Source: Kryptolebias marmoratus (taxonomy: Eukaryota; Chordata; Actinopteri; Cyprinodontiformes; Rivulidae). Taken from it: a DNA stretch of 64,000 bases. Under the pieces are notes generated by a model that was given only the letters and a program-made list of their open reading frames with translations, did no database searches and had not been told where the DNA came from. The DNA is taken from positions 21,929,030 to 21,993,029 of the forward strand of contig NC_051446.1 in assembly GCF_001649575.2 (NCBI RefSeq). Reading direction: 5' to 3'. The first letter of the stretch is position 1. Each line of letters opens with the position of its first letter. A program made the position numbers and the translations under genes. Below, in pieces: positions 38,668 to 51,489 of the stretch.

Positions 38668-38858
38668 TAGTGGTTCCCAAGCCTGGTATTTAAGGAACAC
38701 CATCCTGCATGTTTTCATTGTTTCCCTGCTTTTCAGCAGGTCTTCAGTGTCTGCAGAAGCCTGTTAACCACTCATTCATTCAAATCAGGTGTCACAGCAG
38801 GGAAACAACTAAAACTTGCAGGATAGTGTTTCTGAAGGACCAGGGTCGGGAACCATTG
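38668..38858. mobile_element. hAT-type MITE with 8-bp target site duplication
   Basis: A 191-bp palindrome-like element. The left end tagtggttccca and the right end cgggaaccattg form terminal inverted repeats, and inner arms (catcctgcatgtttt and aaaacttgcaggatag; gtttccctgct and agcagggaaac) continue the inverted pairing. It is flanked on both sides by GTATAGAT (38660-38667 and 38859-38866), the 8-bp duplication expected of hAT transposition. It is non-coding, so it would have needed a transposase in trans. Confidence 0.9.
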
Positions 38859-38869
38859 GTATAGATTAC

Positions 38870-41800
38870 ACTGAATAAGATGTTTTAGTGTTAAAAAGTG
38901 ATGCGTTGCTTTAATTTTTAAATGAAATCCGTGGATATACTTCCAAGTATCTTGAAAAATCCCTTGAGTGATAATTCTAATAAAAATTAAAGATTATTTG
39001 TACTTTTTTTTTCAACTGAATACATAAAATAAATGGAGGAGAATTATATAAAGTACCTGAAGATGGAAGTAAACAATAAGATTTTCTAAACTTTGTACGA
39101 CAAATTATAAATCTTCTTGTTTATGCTGTGTTGTTGTTCTTTAAATTTTCTGTTCCAGCCAGTTTGCAAAACTTCCCCTGACTTTGCACCATTATAACAG
39201 CTTTAGCAGAGCAACAAATTAGTTTTTGCCTTGAATTTTTGCTGTGTCACTTTGGCAGGCCGGTCCCGACAGCATAGAGCAGCTTGCTAATAACTGGACA
39301 GGTGTCTCGTTCTCCCAAACCGGACCTGACAGTCTTCTGTGGCACAGTCATTATGTCACGGCGGCTAAATGGAGAAAGTTAAACCCCCTGTGCCTTAAAA
39401 GCTGCACGGTTCGCCTGCCACGGGTACTTTTAGCTGCTGCCGAGCCATATGAAGGTTATAAATTGGAATAAACATTCAGATTCAGCATGGCTGCACAAGG
39501 AAAGGAGAAACTGTCTCTTTGTGTGAAAAGTTTATGTTGTTTCTGCCATTTAGGCATTTGGGGAGTTCAAACATCTGCTTTTGTTTGGCATTACTATAAG
39601 TGGGGGTTTATTATAGGCGCCTGCTCAGTGGAACAGTTGGAAGAAGTGCTCCCCCATTTTCAAAACTAGGGGTACAAAGTTGTTGTTGCTCCCTCATTTT
39701 TAACTCCAAACATGTTTTCATTCCAGCAATGATAAGATAAAGCCTGTAGTCTTTATTGATTATATTTTTCCTTTCTTAGTTGATTAAAAATAATTGTCAA
39801 ACTCAGCAGAACGCAGGTAGCCACAGTAGCTCACAAGTAGTTTTCAGCTGTAGAGGTGAGCCAGAAGGTCAAAGTCATGTTTAAAGCTTTGCTGATTATT
39901 CTGATCATCAATAAAACACAACAAAATAAAATCTGAGGCTTCATATATAAATAAATCATAGCATTTTATAACAATTTATTTAAAAAAAAGTCTACCTGAA
40001 ATTTTGGTTACACAAACCACGAACACTGTGGCTTAGTTCCCTTTTTTAATGTATTTAGACGGCCATGGGGTTATAATCTATATTTAGATGCATCACATTG
40101 TGGATGTGGCTGATTCTGAATCAGTTTTTAAAAGATTCAGCAGAGTAGTTGCTGTGCGTGGTGCTGTTTGTCCCAGCACAGCTGCCGTAGATGAAACATA
40201 AAGCTGTTTTCACATCTTTTTGTTGCCGAACTCTTGCAAATTGCCGAAGTATATATGTCTAAATAATTGTTGAAGTAATCACAAAAAAATGCATAAGAAA
40301 GAAAAAATGCATAAATCAGTGTTTAATTATGTAAAATAAGCCAGGGTAATATGTAAATTTGTACTTTTTTCTGTGTTTCTGTGTTTTTAGATAAACATTA
40401 TAAGCTTTCCATCTGCCTCCTCATGTTTATTAACAAACAGGATACCTGCAGATAATAGAAATGCATCAATAATAGTTTTATAATCTCAGTCCTTTGAATC
40501 GTGAGGTGTCTAAAGATTGTGTTTGTGTTCATCATTGTGTGAATGGTGCACAGCTACATGATGAGAATGCCTGTCAGTCACACTCCATCAGTGAAAGGAT
40601 GATAATCACCTCCCAATTAGCTGGTCTGGGTTCAGTCTTCCTCTAGAAAATTTATTTGTGTCCCCAACCTACAAGCCCCACAGCTCCTGCCTCGACTCCT
40701 TAATTAAGTAGTGTAGGGGGTCAAACCAACATAACCTGTAGACGTGACAGATGCAGTAAAGGCAAGCCAAATGTGCAGTCAGTATATAGCAATAGCTGGT
40801 TCATAAAACAGCTTCTACATTGAGATAAGTGGAGGATTTGTTTGCCATATAAGGAGCAGAAAGAAAATCATTCACAAATACAAGGAAAGGTGGGGCAAAA
40901 ACAAAGATACAGAGGGATAAAGGCAGCAAAGTAGAAGAATAACCAGGTGAATGAAGAGGAAAATGACAGAGAAGAAGAGGCTTAATAAAGAAATGTGGAG
41001 ACATAAGGCGAGTTGTGTTTGTGCCAGAGTTGCTCAGACCAATCCCCCTGTTTTGGCTGGCAGATGGGTCCTGTCGTGGCGCCGCCTGAAAGATGGCGTG
41101 CCACGCCGACACCTTCTCTAGGAGCCTGCGCACACACACACACACACACACACTCTCAAAATGTTCCCTCGCAATTTCACTTCCTTACTTGCCATCACGG
41201 CCACAGCGCTGACAGATTGAGAGCAAACAGGCGAGCAGGCAATCAGCTCAGACACCTGAGAACAACCTGAGGATGCCTGCTCTCGCTGGCAGGCAGAAAG
41301 GACTGTTGGCTACGCTGCAAAACATCAATTAGATCTAAAATAAAATGCTCCATTAAAGGACCAATTAAAGAGCCATTATAGGGACGTGAGATGAGTGATA
41401 CATTCAGTTCTCAACCAACAAAGATGCAACAGGACCAACACCTGAGCAGTGAAGCTGAATTGGACAGACATCGTAGTCAGACACTGAGGTTGTCTTGACA
41501 GGTACACACTGATGTCACAAAGTATGAAAGCTTGTCATCAGATTTGTTCCACCTTTTTTCCAGGAAACAGTGAAAAAGACATTCCTACAAGGCAGCGCTG
41601 TCAGATAAACCTCTAAGAAAGCAATCCAAACAAGACATTTTGACATGGAATAAATCCCTATCTGAGTTGGACCACATTCAGACTACAAATAGAGATTGTT
41701 TTCTAGTATAGACAGAAAAAGCCACCACTGGATCCACTTTCAGCTGTTAACACAGAATCTTAGAGGAGGTAAAGTGCGCCTTGAAGACTGGAGGCTGAAA

Positions 41801-42585
41801 CCATTGTGTAATCACTTAACTATGTGATTGCTTTCTGTTTCTAGCCACTGATGCGGCCCCTCCGGACAGGTTTCTGAATCTGAGTGTGTGTGAAAACTTG
41901 AGTGAGAAAGCCAAAGATGAGCAGAGACAAGTGTCCTTCTACTTGATGCCTCAGCCTCCATCAAGACCAATCAATACAATCCTTCAGAATTACTGTCACA
42001 ACAGAATGAATCAGCCCCTCATGCGGAAAATACACAAACACACACACAAGCACAAACTTTGTATGCTGTTCATTTTTTTTTCTTACACACACTCTGACAT
42101 TTTCAGTGTTTATTAAAGCAAAGACCGTGCAGTAAACATTTTGCAGTGATGTATGTTCAATTGATTGCACAGCTAGAAAGATCAATCAGGAAGTTGTGGG
42201 TCATTAAACAGAGAGTCAAATCTGCAAAGATGGACAACGCGCCCACATGGGTGGATATGTGTCATAATCCTACCTCCTATGATGTTCTGTTGATTACTGT
42301 CCTCAAAGGTCTGCAGGAGTCTCTGCAGTTAAAGAGATGTCATGACAAGATACGGTTTCTTTAAAACATCAATTAAAGCGGGCTGGGAGACAGGCTTAAC
42401 ATCACAGAAATCACCTTTTCAGAGAAGAAAAAACATGTTTATTGCAATTTTAAAATATTAGGTCAGAGCCAACTAGCTAATCTAAGGTTTGCCCTAGCTG
42501 ACTCTGAGGGGCCTCTGCTCCGTCAGTCCTGGAGGCAGCATTCACTCAGGGTACTCAGGTACACAAGAAATTAGTTTTAGTTTGT
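38870..42585. other. Intergenic with two GC-richer islands
   Basis: No supported gene. Segments 39250-39440 and 41030-41290 are GC- and CpG-richer than their surroundings. A CA tract lies at 41131-41153. Confidence 0.45.
41131..41153. repeat. CA microsatellite
   Basis: About eleven CA units directly after ctgcg. Confidence 0.95.
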
Positions 42586-42589
42586 TTGG

Positions 42590-42775
42590 AAACATCTAGA
42601 GTTGTTACCTGAAGGAGGGGTACTGTCATGATCTTTGTTCCATCGTTTCTTGTCTTGGTTTCCTTATTTGTTTCTGTTAGTTTTATCATCTGCATCTCCT
42701 CACACACCAGGTCCTTGTTTTATCTTTATTAAACATACATTGGGAATCCTGTCCTTCCACTCAAACTATTATCTT
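42590..42775 (+). repeat. LTR-retroelement 3' fragment
   Basis: The junction gaaggaggggtac followed by tgtcatgatctttg looks like a polypurine tract plus the start of a 3' LTR of Gypsy type. The LTR is cut short and no coding domain remains upstream. Confidence 0.45.
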
Positions 42776-42779
42776 GGAC

Positions 42780-43850
42780 AATTTTCAGAAGCATTTGCAA
42801 AATAAGATCACTTATGTGTGTTTGTGATAGGCTGCTTACAACGTGGCTACAGAAACTATTTTGATTTGGTTATCTCCTTCTTGATGGTATAGTTTGTGGT
42901 TATTATGTTATTGGTAATAATAAATTAAAATCCAAGCAGTACTCCTTATCTGTCCATTGAAGAGACAGAATTAATTAATGCATTGGTCTCATCTATCATG
43001 AGCTGTATATTAAATATTATATCCTTATTTTGTTGTGGTTACAGACACACTATTCTCTTCCTTGTTTGTGTCCAACTTTATCTCCATCTGATAGAAGATC
43101 CGTTCTTGTTACACGATAACATATTGACTTACACTGGATAATAGGCATCATGTTTTCTTAGGGTCACATTCATCTTTATAGATACCACAGAGGGTGAGAG
43201 AAACAGGTAGAGACACATAAATGGTCAATAAGTAATAAATGGAGAGGGGGCAAAAAGATGGGGAAGAAAAGTGAAGGTCATTAGAGGAAAGAGCTGCAGG
43301 ACAAGACTCAGAAAGATGAGAGAAAATGAAGGAAATGTGAAATCTGGTTGTTCTGGGTGTCTGGAAAAGGATGGTGAAATTGCGGATGGTTGTGGGGTGA
43401 TTAAAGGATTGTGTTGGTCCCATGAGAACTGACAGACATCTCACCCAGGAAATGCTATCTCACTTTTCTTCTAGTCTTAATCACACAAGACTGTGCTGTA
43501 ACAGCTGGCTTCAGTGTCAGTCTGAGATCTGTGGAAAGATGCAGCAAGGAGACAGATGCTGGGATGCCTTGGTTGCTGAAACACCCTCCACACAAGGCTA
43601 AGACAAACTAAGTTTAATACATGCACTTACAATTGGGTTTGCTCCTCTCATACAATAATTACAGGTATTTATTATCAGCCGGAATTATTAACCTAAAATG
43701 GGATTTTCTTTTTTAAATAAATATTTGACTTGACAACTGGGGGCTTCTGAACTTTAATTTGGCTGACGCAAAACAAAACATGGTGCAAATAATGTAGGTA
43801 GAAAACGGACAACACAACAAATAATAATAATAAAAAGCATAAACAATAAT
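42780..43850. other. Intergenic, nothing recognised
   Basis: AT-rich with a purine-rich patch at 43180-43340. No supported gene. Confidence 0.5.
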
Positions 43851-43852
43851 TA

Positions 43853-44342
43853 AAGCCCTGGAAATCTTTGAAGAAATGCATACTGTCTGCCTCCTTTTAT
43901 TTCAAACTTTTCTAACTGAGAAAAGATGGCGTTTCAGTCAAACCTTTAAAACAACATTTTGCTTGTTCTCATGGGATGTTGTGAAATGTCACAGCCATGA
44001 AAGCCATTTTTGTGCTTTATTTTGGTCAGTTGGTTGTGGTGGCCATCTTGAACTGGGTTGGCTCCAAAGTTACCCAAGATGTACAGTCTGTGATTATTTC
44101 CTGAAAGTTTTATTAAAATTCAAACATCTTGTTCAGTCTGTTACCACTCAGAATGTCTTGGGATCAGTCTCAGCTTTTACCAGATTTTAAGTCATTATCT
44201 GTGACAAAAACAAACAGAATATGGCTGATTTATAGCTATTTTTGTGTTTTTTATAAGATCAGTGTGGCAGCCATATTAAATAGGGTTTACATCCAATAAT
44301 TACTTTTAGTAAGTTATCAATAAATTCGTCCAGTGGTTCTAT
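43853..44342 (+). repeat. Abundant modular repeat, copy 10 (two modules)
   Basis: Left end gaaatctttgaagaaatgca; first module with ggttgtggtggccatcttga, second with gatcagtctcagcttttacc and gtgtggcagccatattaaat. Confidence 0.75.
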
Positions 44343-44653
44343 TTTTTTTTAAATCTTTGCAAATGAACCAAAGTAAAAAAAAAAACTATTCTCACCATCA
44401 TATTAAAGTCTTTTAAATAAATTTACTTGCATAAAACCATATGGAATTAATTTAATGGTTATTTTATTCACTGGTGAATTTAGATGATAATAACTGATTT
44501 AATTATGTTTTCATCGGGGAGGGTTTGACTCTTCATTACAGCCAAAGCCTAATAAACATTCAAGCTGCAGTTCATCATCCCTAACAGCACAACACACCCT
44601 CCTTTCCACCCACACGCTGAACAAGGCAAACACACACATGGTCATCGGTGGAT

Positions 44654-44656
<3 letters not shown>

Positions 44657-44702
<46 letters not shown>
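44657..44702. repeat. CA microsatellite
   Basis: About 23 uninterrupted CA units, one of the longest tracts here. Confidence 0.95.
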
Positions 44703-44703
<1 letters not shown>

Positions 44704-45094
44704 GATCACTTTGGGCATCAGTGTATTTGGACTAGAAACTTCTCCTGTTTCCATGTCAAACATTGCCCCGCACCAAACAGTTGTCAACAGAATTTGTAGA
44801 TTTTTTTATTTATTTATTTTAGATGGTTGTCGTCATACAAACTGATTCTGTGGACTGAGGACAAACTGGAGTAGTAACCAACAGTGCTTTTGTTTGTGTG
44901 ATGATGCTGAAACTGCCCAAAAATAAATAAATAAGAAGATATAGTTTGAGGCAACAGATGGGAGCAGAAACGGTTCAATAGAAACACGAAATGTTGATAG
45001 AATGTCTCTGAAACAGCATAAAAAGTCAAGGTGGCACAATATATTCAACAACAAACTTACTGTATGTTCTGATTAAATGTGTTAATTATCCAAA

Positions 45095-45275
45095 GGCAAA
45101 ATATCTTATAAACCACTAATTAACTTGGAGTCGAGTTATTTAAGATGGCCAGCACAGCTAACTGACCTTAGCCAACACAAGAATTGCCTTAACTCAGTCA
45201 AATTTACAGATATTGAGCTAAAGTTTGATGTGGTAGTAGCTGAGAGTCATCCTGAGCACCAACCCCTGACACATC
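45095..45275 (-). repeat. Abundant modular repeat, copy 11 (fragment)
   Basis: Orientation B: caaaatatcttataaaccac, aagatggccagcacagctaa and gtggtagtagctgagagtca, with no terminal sequence left. Confidence 0.75.
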
Positions 45276-45279
45276 TGTC

Positions 45280-48200
45280 AGATACATTCAGATCACACAG
45301 CAGATTGAAAAAGTATCTTCTCTGATGTGTATGTACATAATGGGAATGATGAAGAAAAGGGCAGAAATGTTAATGTTTAGTATATTAAAATCGTGTTTGT
45401 ACACTGTTATACACAATCATCAACACTCTGACCATCAGTCTTCACTGACACATTATTACCCATGATAGCTCTGCTGGGTATGTCTTTGTTGAAAATGTCT
45501 TCCTGGTTATTTTCACAAACGCACACACATCTATCTTGTACTGTTGCGTTTTTCCATGTGTCAGACGGCTGGATGTCATGCTTAGAAAGGAAAATACATT
45601 TATTAATTCACATCTCCATCAGACCTCTTCAGACTAAATGCAGGTTTTCCAGATAAATAAAAACTTTACAGTGGGACCTACAGAACATTTAAAAGTAAAG
45701 CAAAATTAAAATCCTTAGTCATATAAAAACTTGTGCTTGCTTGTGCAGCAAAAACTAGTCCACACTTTTAGCTCCCCTTGTCGTGTAACGTCACAACCCT
45801 CCATAATAAAAAGATTTTGCAGTGCTCTACAAAAGTACTTTGATGTTTACTGTGCTGTTCTATTTTTATATTATTCTAGTGGTGTATTTCAAAGTCTTTT
45901 TTATTGCTGTTTGTTCTTTTGTTTTAACGCCTTCATGTCTTATCAAAAACACTCTGACTTCTGATTTTGCTGACTATGCTACAGATACATTATTTTGGCT
46001 TTCAAGGTGCAATTGGGGAAAGAAAACTGCAGATATACATGAAGTTTATAAATGAAATAAACGTGTAAAAATTCATTTTGCAATTACTTATAGAGAAATA
46101 AAAGGTTTTTCTATGATTATGTATTTTTGCTTGGAGGAAGTAAGGAAAGAAGCACTGATATGACGGTTAAAATAAACTTTATCTTCACAAAAATGAAATG
46201 TAGTGCAATGTAAAATGTCCAAAATACTACATATACAAGAACCTGGTTAAAGAAAAGGTAAAACTCTAATAGAAAGGGGTATGGAAGGGTGCAAAGTAGA
46301 TCATTTTTGAAGAAATTTGGAAGGTGCCAGCGCAGCCACCGCCCAAAGTTCCAACATTAGCTTTGTAAAAATCTAAACTACGAAAAACACTACACATAGA
46401 TTCAAGAAGTGCATAAGTGTAAACAAACGAAAGAAAGAAAGAAATGTCAAAGCTGCTGCCAGTGGCTCATTTGAGATCACCTGACTGCCAAGGCAGACTG
46501 AAAATAAGGCTTAAACAAACAGTCACTGTGTGAAAACTAAATCATTTCTTAAAACGGCAGCACGCTCTGATGGTCGAGCATGTGAAGTTTTATGTAGGAG
46601 ATGCAAGTTAGGACCCATCACTTCCAGTTTTAAAGAGAATATTTTGAGCTGAAATGACTGAATCTGAGGAAGCTCGGGTGCGATCTTTGCATTCAGGGAC
46701 GATTTGAGTGAAAACTGTAGGTCCTGTAGCAACGAGACACACCGGGTGATAAAAGAGACCTCCATGTTGTGATGTTTAATTTGTATATGTATGAAAAACC
46801 TGTGGGAGTAAAATAGACAATTCAAAAGTTGATGTGTGACATCATCAACTGTCAAACATTTTGTAGCAAAATCTTTAAAAATCCTAAAACTTAAACTGTG
46901 ATTGTGTAAAATCCATAAAAGATATCGAAATGCCAGTTCTGACACGTAAAGTCCAACTTTCTGTGACCCGTTTAAACTTTAATTGATTTTCTTACTGAGA
47001 AGAACGTCTGAGCTAAAGAGCTCCAAAGAGGGCTGGGTGTTCTCGCTTGTTTCAGCAGAAAAATAATGGTTTTATTTGTTGTGCCAAAATCCAATTGGTC
47101 ACATTTATTTATTTTGTTTGTTTTCTGCAGAGTTTTGCATTAGCCATTCAGAAAGGTTTTTATGTTCATCCCAAAGCAGTTTTTTGGTAATGTTTGCATC
47201 TGTTTATGAAAAACATTTCTTCATAATTTGAAAAAAAAAAATGCTAATGGCCACATTAGGAAAAGACACTTTCTAATTTCTACACATGGCGTTCTCATGG
47301 CTCCCCCTTAAATGTGGTGACAAGGGGCCTCTCTTCATTTGCAGCTTGACGGCAGTGTTTCAGGGGGGTGTCCCTGCTGGCTGGAGCTGACGGCTGCAGA
47401 GAGGCAGCGGAGTGACTGACGACTCGGAGACTGTCTGTCAGACAGAGTGATGGCTCGGAGACACTCGGTGACAGATCAGGCGAGACGAGGGTGGAAAGAA
47501 AGAAGAGGGGAAGGAGGAGGAGGAGGAGGAGGAGGAGAAGAAGGGAAGTCTGGCAGCTTTGTCTTTCAGTCTGGGCAGATATGAGAAATGGGGACAGCAA
47601 CGACAACAAAAAAAGTTGCAAGCACTTGCTCAAGTGGCAGTTGTGTTGCCTGTGGATTATTAGCAGGCACCTATACTTGTTGACAATATTTTCAAGAAGT
47701 ATCAAACACAGAAATGGGCTACATTAGGCTTCATTAAGCTCCCATCCATCCTGTGTTCTTCAGTGATGTTCGTCTGTAGCCAGTGTGAAAGCTCTCATCC
47801 TGGGACATAATGAGCAATCTAATCAGGAAAGCTATTATCAGTAAGTGTCTTAATTAGGTTTGGAAAGGTTGCTGAAGAGCGGTGCTTCAATCAGTCAAAC
47901 ATCATCTTGACATTCCAAGAAAAAGATCTACTTTAGTTACTGTTACAAATTGATCTGTTTTTTTTTTTTACCCGTTTTGTCTAAACAATCATGTCTGTCC
48001 AATCATTTTTGAAGTGATGTTAAATAGTTATCATTAGTTAGTACCTTATCAGTCCTAGACCACAGAGTTTGGAGAAAACTAGGCTAAAGGTTGGCAAAAC
48101 GAGGGCCGACTTTTCATTGTTTCTCAGGGTTATAAAATAACTTTTTCTCAAATGTCAGACTGGTGTGAAAGAACGCTACATTAAGGTGGTGACTAGTTGG

Positions 48201-49670
48201 CAATGAAGAACGTTAACAAAATCAATTTGTATAGTAATACTGACGTTCTGTAAAGAAAACTGCAACTATTAGCTATTTTACAGAACAGCCCTTCAAAAAT
48301 CTATCCCTTTAAAACCCATTCAGTATGTTAGTTTTTAACTCTAAGTGATTAAATTACAAACTTAACATTATCCTGTAATGCAGAAAACGTTAAGATATTA
48401 AGCTTGTGAAGAAAACTGAGAGTTGGGCTCATATTCCCATTGATTTCCAGAGAATCCAACTTGTTGAGAACAGAAATTGGCTCCTGCCTGCTACAAGAAA
48501 CACATGATGAGGGCGAATCTACAAACTTTTAGACCCCAGAGGCAACAACCATCTTTTATACAACATCCATGACTAACCGCATCATCCCTACCCTTCTGCC
48601 TTTTCTGCACACATATAGATGGAATAGAAAGTAAATAGAATATGGGACTACATTCATTCAGTCTAACCAGGAGTGTGTTGGATTAGAGCGGTTCATATAC
48701 AACTTTGATGGTTGGAATGGCATGAAATTTGGTGCAGACCATGTTGTGTTCCCATCGGAAGGAAATATAAGTTCAGCTCCATCCACTACCTTCTGGTCAG
48801 ACATCAACACGTTTCATGTTCCCAACAGCTGCAGCTGTACTGTATTCAGTAACACGTCCTGCCATCATAAACAAAAATACAATAACAAGTTGGATACAGT
48901 ATGTTTGTGTGTTAATGTTAGCTTTTAGCAGGTCAGTTTCAGCGACATATATGCTACTGTAGTGAATTGATTTAACAATGTGATTAATAAGTAAATGTAA
49001 ACTAATATGGACCATAATATTATATAAATATTAATAAAATAAATGTAGGGAGTCATAATGAGTGATTCTTGATGTTTAACTTCATGATACTGATGGCCAA
49101 CCCCAATTTTCTTACTAAAGGTCTGTTTAATTATTCTGAGGCTTCCAAAGCTATGGGTCCAATTTGATGCAAGGTTAGGACTAATCCCAAGTTAAATTTG
49201 CACCTTGCACTGTGGAAAGTTGAATTTATTTGCATACCCTCTGCTGCAGAGCAGTCAATCATCCAAGTGTCAGGCAAAGTGCTTCTCCAGGGGTCACACG
49301 TGGTTTTCACTCTCAGGTTTGCCTTCTCGAGACCCAACAAATCCAGGATAAGGGGCCAGAACTGAGACACATTAGCATAAAAGCCTCTCCTGTCCCTGCT
49401 TTCCTTCCCCTCTTTGTCTGCCCTTCACGCATTCACTGACAACTCCTATTTCCTCCTCGTTGAAACTAATTGGCCTGCCTCGGAAACTGAGCTTTTACAA
49501 TTCGAATTTTTCTTCTTGTTGTTGCTCAGGGCAGTTCAATCATGAGTTGGAGAAGTAACACCGCTGTAATCAAACGATGGGGAGAGCTGGACATGAAATA
49601 CTATTTTCACGACAAAAAAATGCAAAGCTAACCAAGAGTGTTTTATAGAGATGCTGTGATCTGGTCGGTC
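45280..49670. other. Intergenic, nothing supported
   Basis: About 4.4 kb. It contains a GC-richer stretch at 47330-47590 with an AGG-repeat tract at 47512-47537. The minus-strand frame at 46523-46945 (140 codons) shows no domain I recognise. Confidence 0.45.
47512..47537. repeat. AGG trinucleotide tract
   Basis: About eight (AGG) units inside a purine-rich stretch. It makes a Leu-run open frame on the minus strand and an Arg-run frame on the plus strand. Confidence 0.9.
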
Positions 49671-49674
49671 TTGG

Positions 49675-49845
49675 TTTTTATTGCGAATGACTCTCAGCTA
49701 GAACAACATAAAATTTTAGCTCAGTAGCTGTAAAATTGACCGAATCATCTTGTTTTGGAAGTTCAGCGGTTAAAATTGAATCAGGTGGACTTCTGCAAGT
49801 TTCATTTAAACTTAACTAATGATTCATGAGATATTTGTACAAAAA
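49675..49845 (+). repeat. Abundant modular repeat, copy 12 (fragment)
   Basis: Orientation A: gaatgactctcagctagaac, ttttagctcagtagctgtaa and gattcatgagatattt. Termini are missing. Confidence 0.7.
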
Positions 49846-50463
49846 AGTTTGATTTGTTTTGATTACATTGACTTATCTTAATTATTTTTATTCTCAGTTC
49901 TAAAATATACACGGTGAAAAGTCATTTTAGGGGATCTTATGTTAAATTTACAAACTTACTATGAATTAAAATGATCTTTTCAGCTCAAGGATTTCTTAAT
50001 GTAGTGTTTAATTTTGACAGAATATTTTTTTGTGTGTGTGTGAGCCCCGGTGCATCGAAGGCCTAAGTTAAAAGTTCAGTGTTTTAGTGTTTTCTACAGT
50101 TTGAAGTCTTTCTGCTTGTATTGGAAATAGATTTGGAGCAGAATGATCATATTCTGCAGTGGTAAGAGTGGCAAACCAACATCTGAAAGGTTCCTGCAGG
50201 TTGGGAGGGAAACATGGAAGCAGGAGCAAAAAAAGGAAAAAAAGACCATTAAACTGTAGACGGAGAGAAAAGGAGGTGAAAAGGAAAGTTCTGGTCCCAC
50301 TGGAGGGACAGTTTTTTTTTTTTTGAAGAGGCGGGGGGTCGAGGGTTTCAGGCCTGTCTGACCACTGCTATTTTCTTTTCTGCTGTTTGTGATTCATCTA
50401 ACAATCAGTGTTTGCATTTCTTACTCTGTAATTGTATCTGCCAGGCTCGCCTCACTGTTTTTA

Positions 50464-50464
<1 letters not shown>

Positions 50465-50517
<53 letters not shown>

Positions 50518-50535
50518 GCACACACGCACACACGT
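50465..50535. repeat. CA microsatellite with CACG-type interruptions
   Basis: About 24 pure CA units followed by a degenerate cacgcacgcacacacgcaca tail. Confidence 0.95.
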
Positions 50536-50671
50536 GTCCCTTTAGTCATTATTAAAATAACCTCCCAGAGATTTGAGATATAATAACCTCTTAAAACTTT
50601 TCAGTAAGTCTGCATCTCATAGCCGATATAACTCTCAACAGGTTTAAACTCTTTGTTTTTTTTTTACTGTT

Positions 50672-51485
50672 ATCACCCGCTGTGTGTTTGTGTCTGTTAG
50701 CAAAATATCTCATCATCCACTGGAGGAATTTCCATGAAGCTTGCACAACGTAATCATTGGATGCACATCTACAACTGATTCATTTTTGGGGTCAACCTGA
50801 TTCGAGATGGCTGCCACAGCCAAATGACCTTCAAAACCAGAAAAATGGAAAATCTCAGTTTTACAGAAACTGATCCAACGTTTGGTGTGGTAGTAGCTGA
50901 GGGTGATCACCAACATATATTCTGAGCGCTAACAGATGGCTCAAGATCTTTGTTGAAAAGGTTACCATCATCTATTAAAACACGTTACCTTTTTGGAGCC
51001 AACCTAATTCAAGATGGCCACCACAAAACTGACATTTTAAAACAGAAAAATAGCTATAATTAGGTCAGTTTTACAGATACTGTGCTAAATTTTGGTGTGG
51101 TAGTAGCTGAGAGGTATGCACAACATATACTCCAATGGCTACTAATTGCACAATATCTTTGCTTAAAACTTTAGCATTAACTATTTGTCTGTTAGCAAAA
51201 TATCTCATGAACCACTGGTTGGATTTTAATGAAACTTTCAGGAAGCAATCACTGTGCGTAGGTCTACAGCTGATTAACTTCTGGAGTCAGTTCAGTTCAG
51301 GCTCAGGCCTTCATTGAAAAAGAAATCTGGTTAAATAAATGTTAATAATAAAAGTTCAAGATGGTTGCCACACCCGTTTGACCTTAACAAACAGAAAATG
51401 TCGAACGCAGTCAGCTTTACACTCACTGAGCTGAGATTTGATGCGGTAGTAGCTGAGAGTCCTTTACAACATATACTCTAATATA
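50672..51485 (-). repeat. Abundant modular repeat, copy 13 (three modules)
   Basis: Orientation B with a tatcacccgctg end. Three copies of the gtggtagtagctgag block start near 50888, 51096 and 51441, and three 'agatgg..gccaca' blocks occur. It is the clearest case of internal module expansion. Confidence 0.85.
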
Positions 51486-51489
51486 AGAT

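Noticed and set aside
44511..44845. Frames made of repeated Val-Cys or His-Thr.
   Set aside because: They are translations of the CA microsatellite at 44657-44702.
46523..46945. A 140-codon minus-strand frame.
   Set aside because: No domain, signal peptide or splice context; treated as chance.
47295..47705. A 136-codon minus-strand frame with a Leu run, and an Arg-run frame on the plus strand.
   Set aside because: Both are driven by the AGG repeat at 47512-47537; no domain is recognisable.
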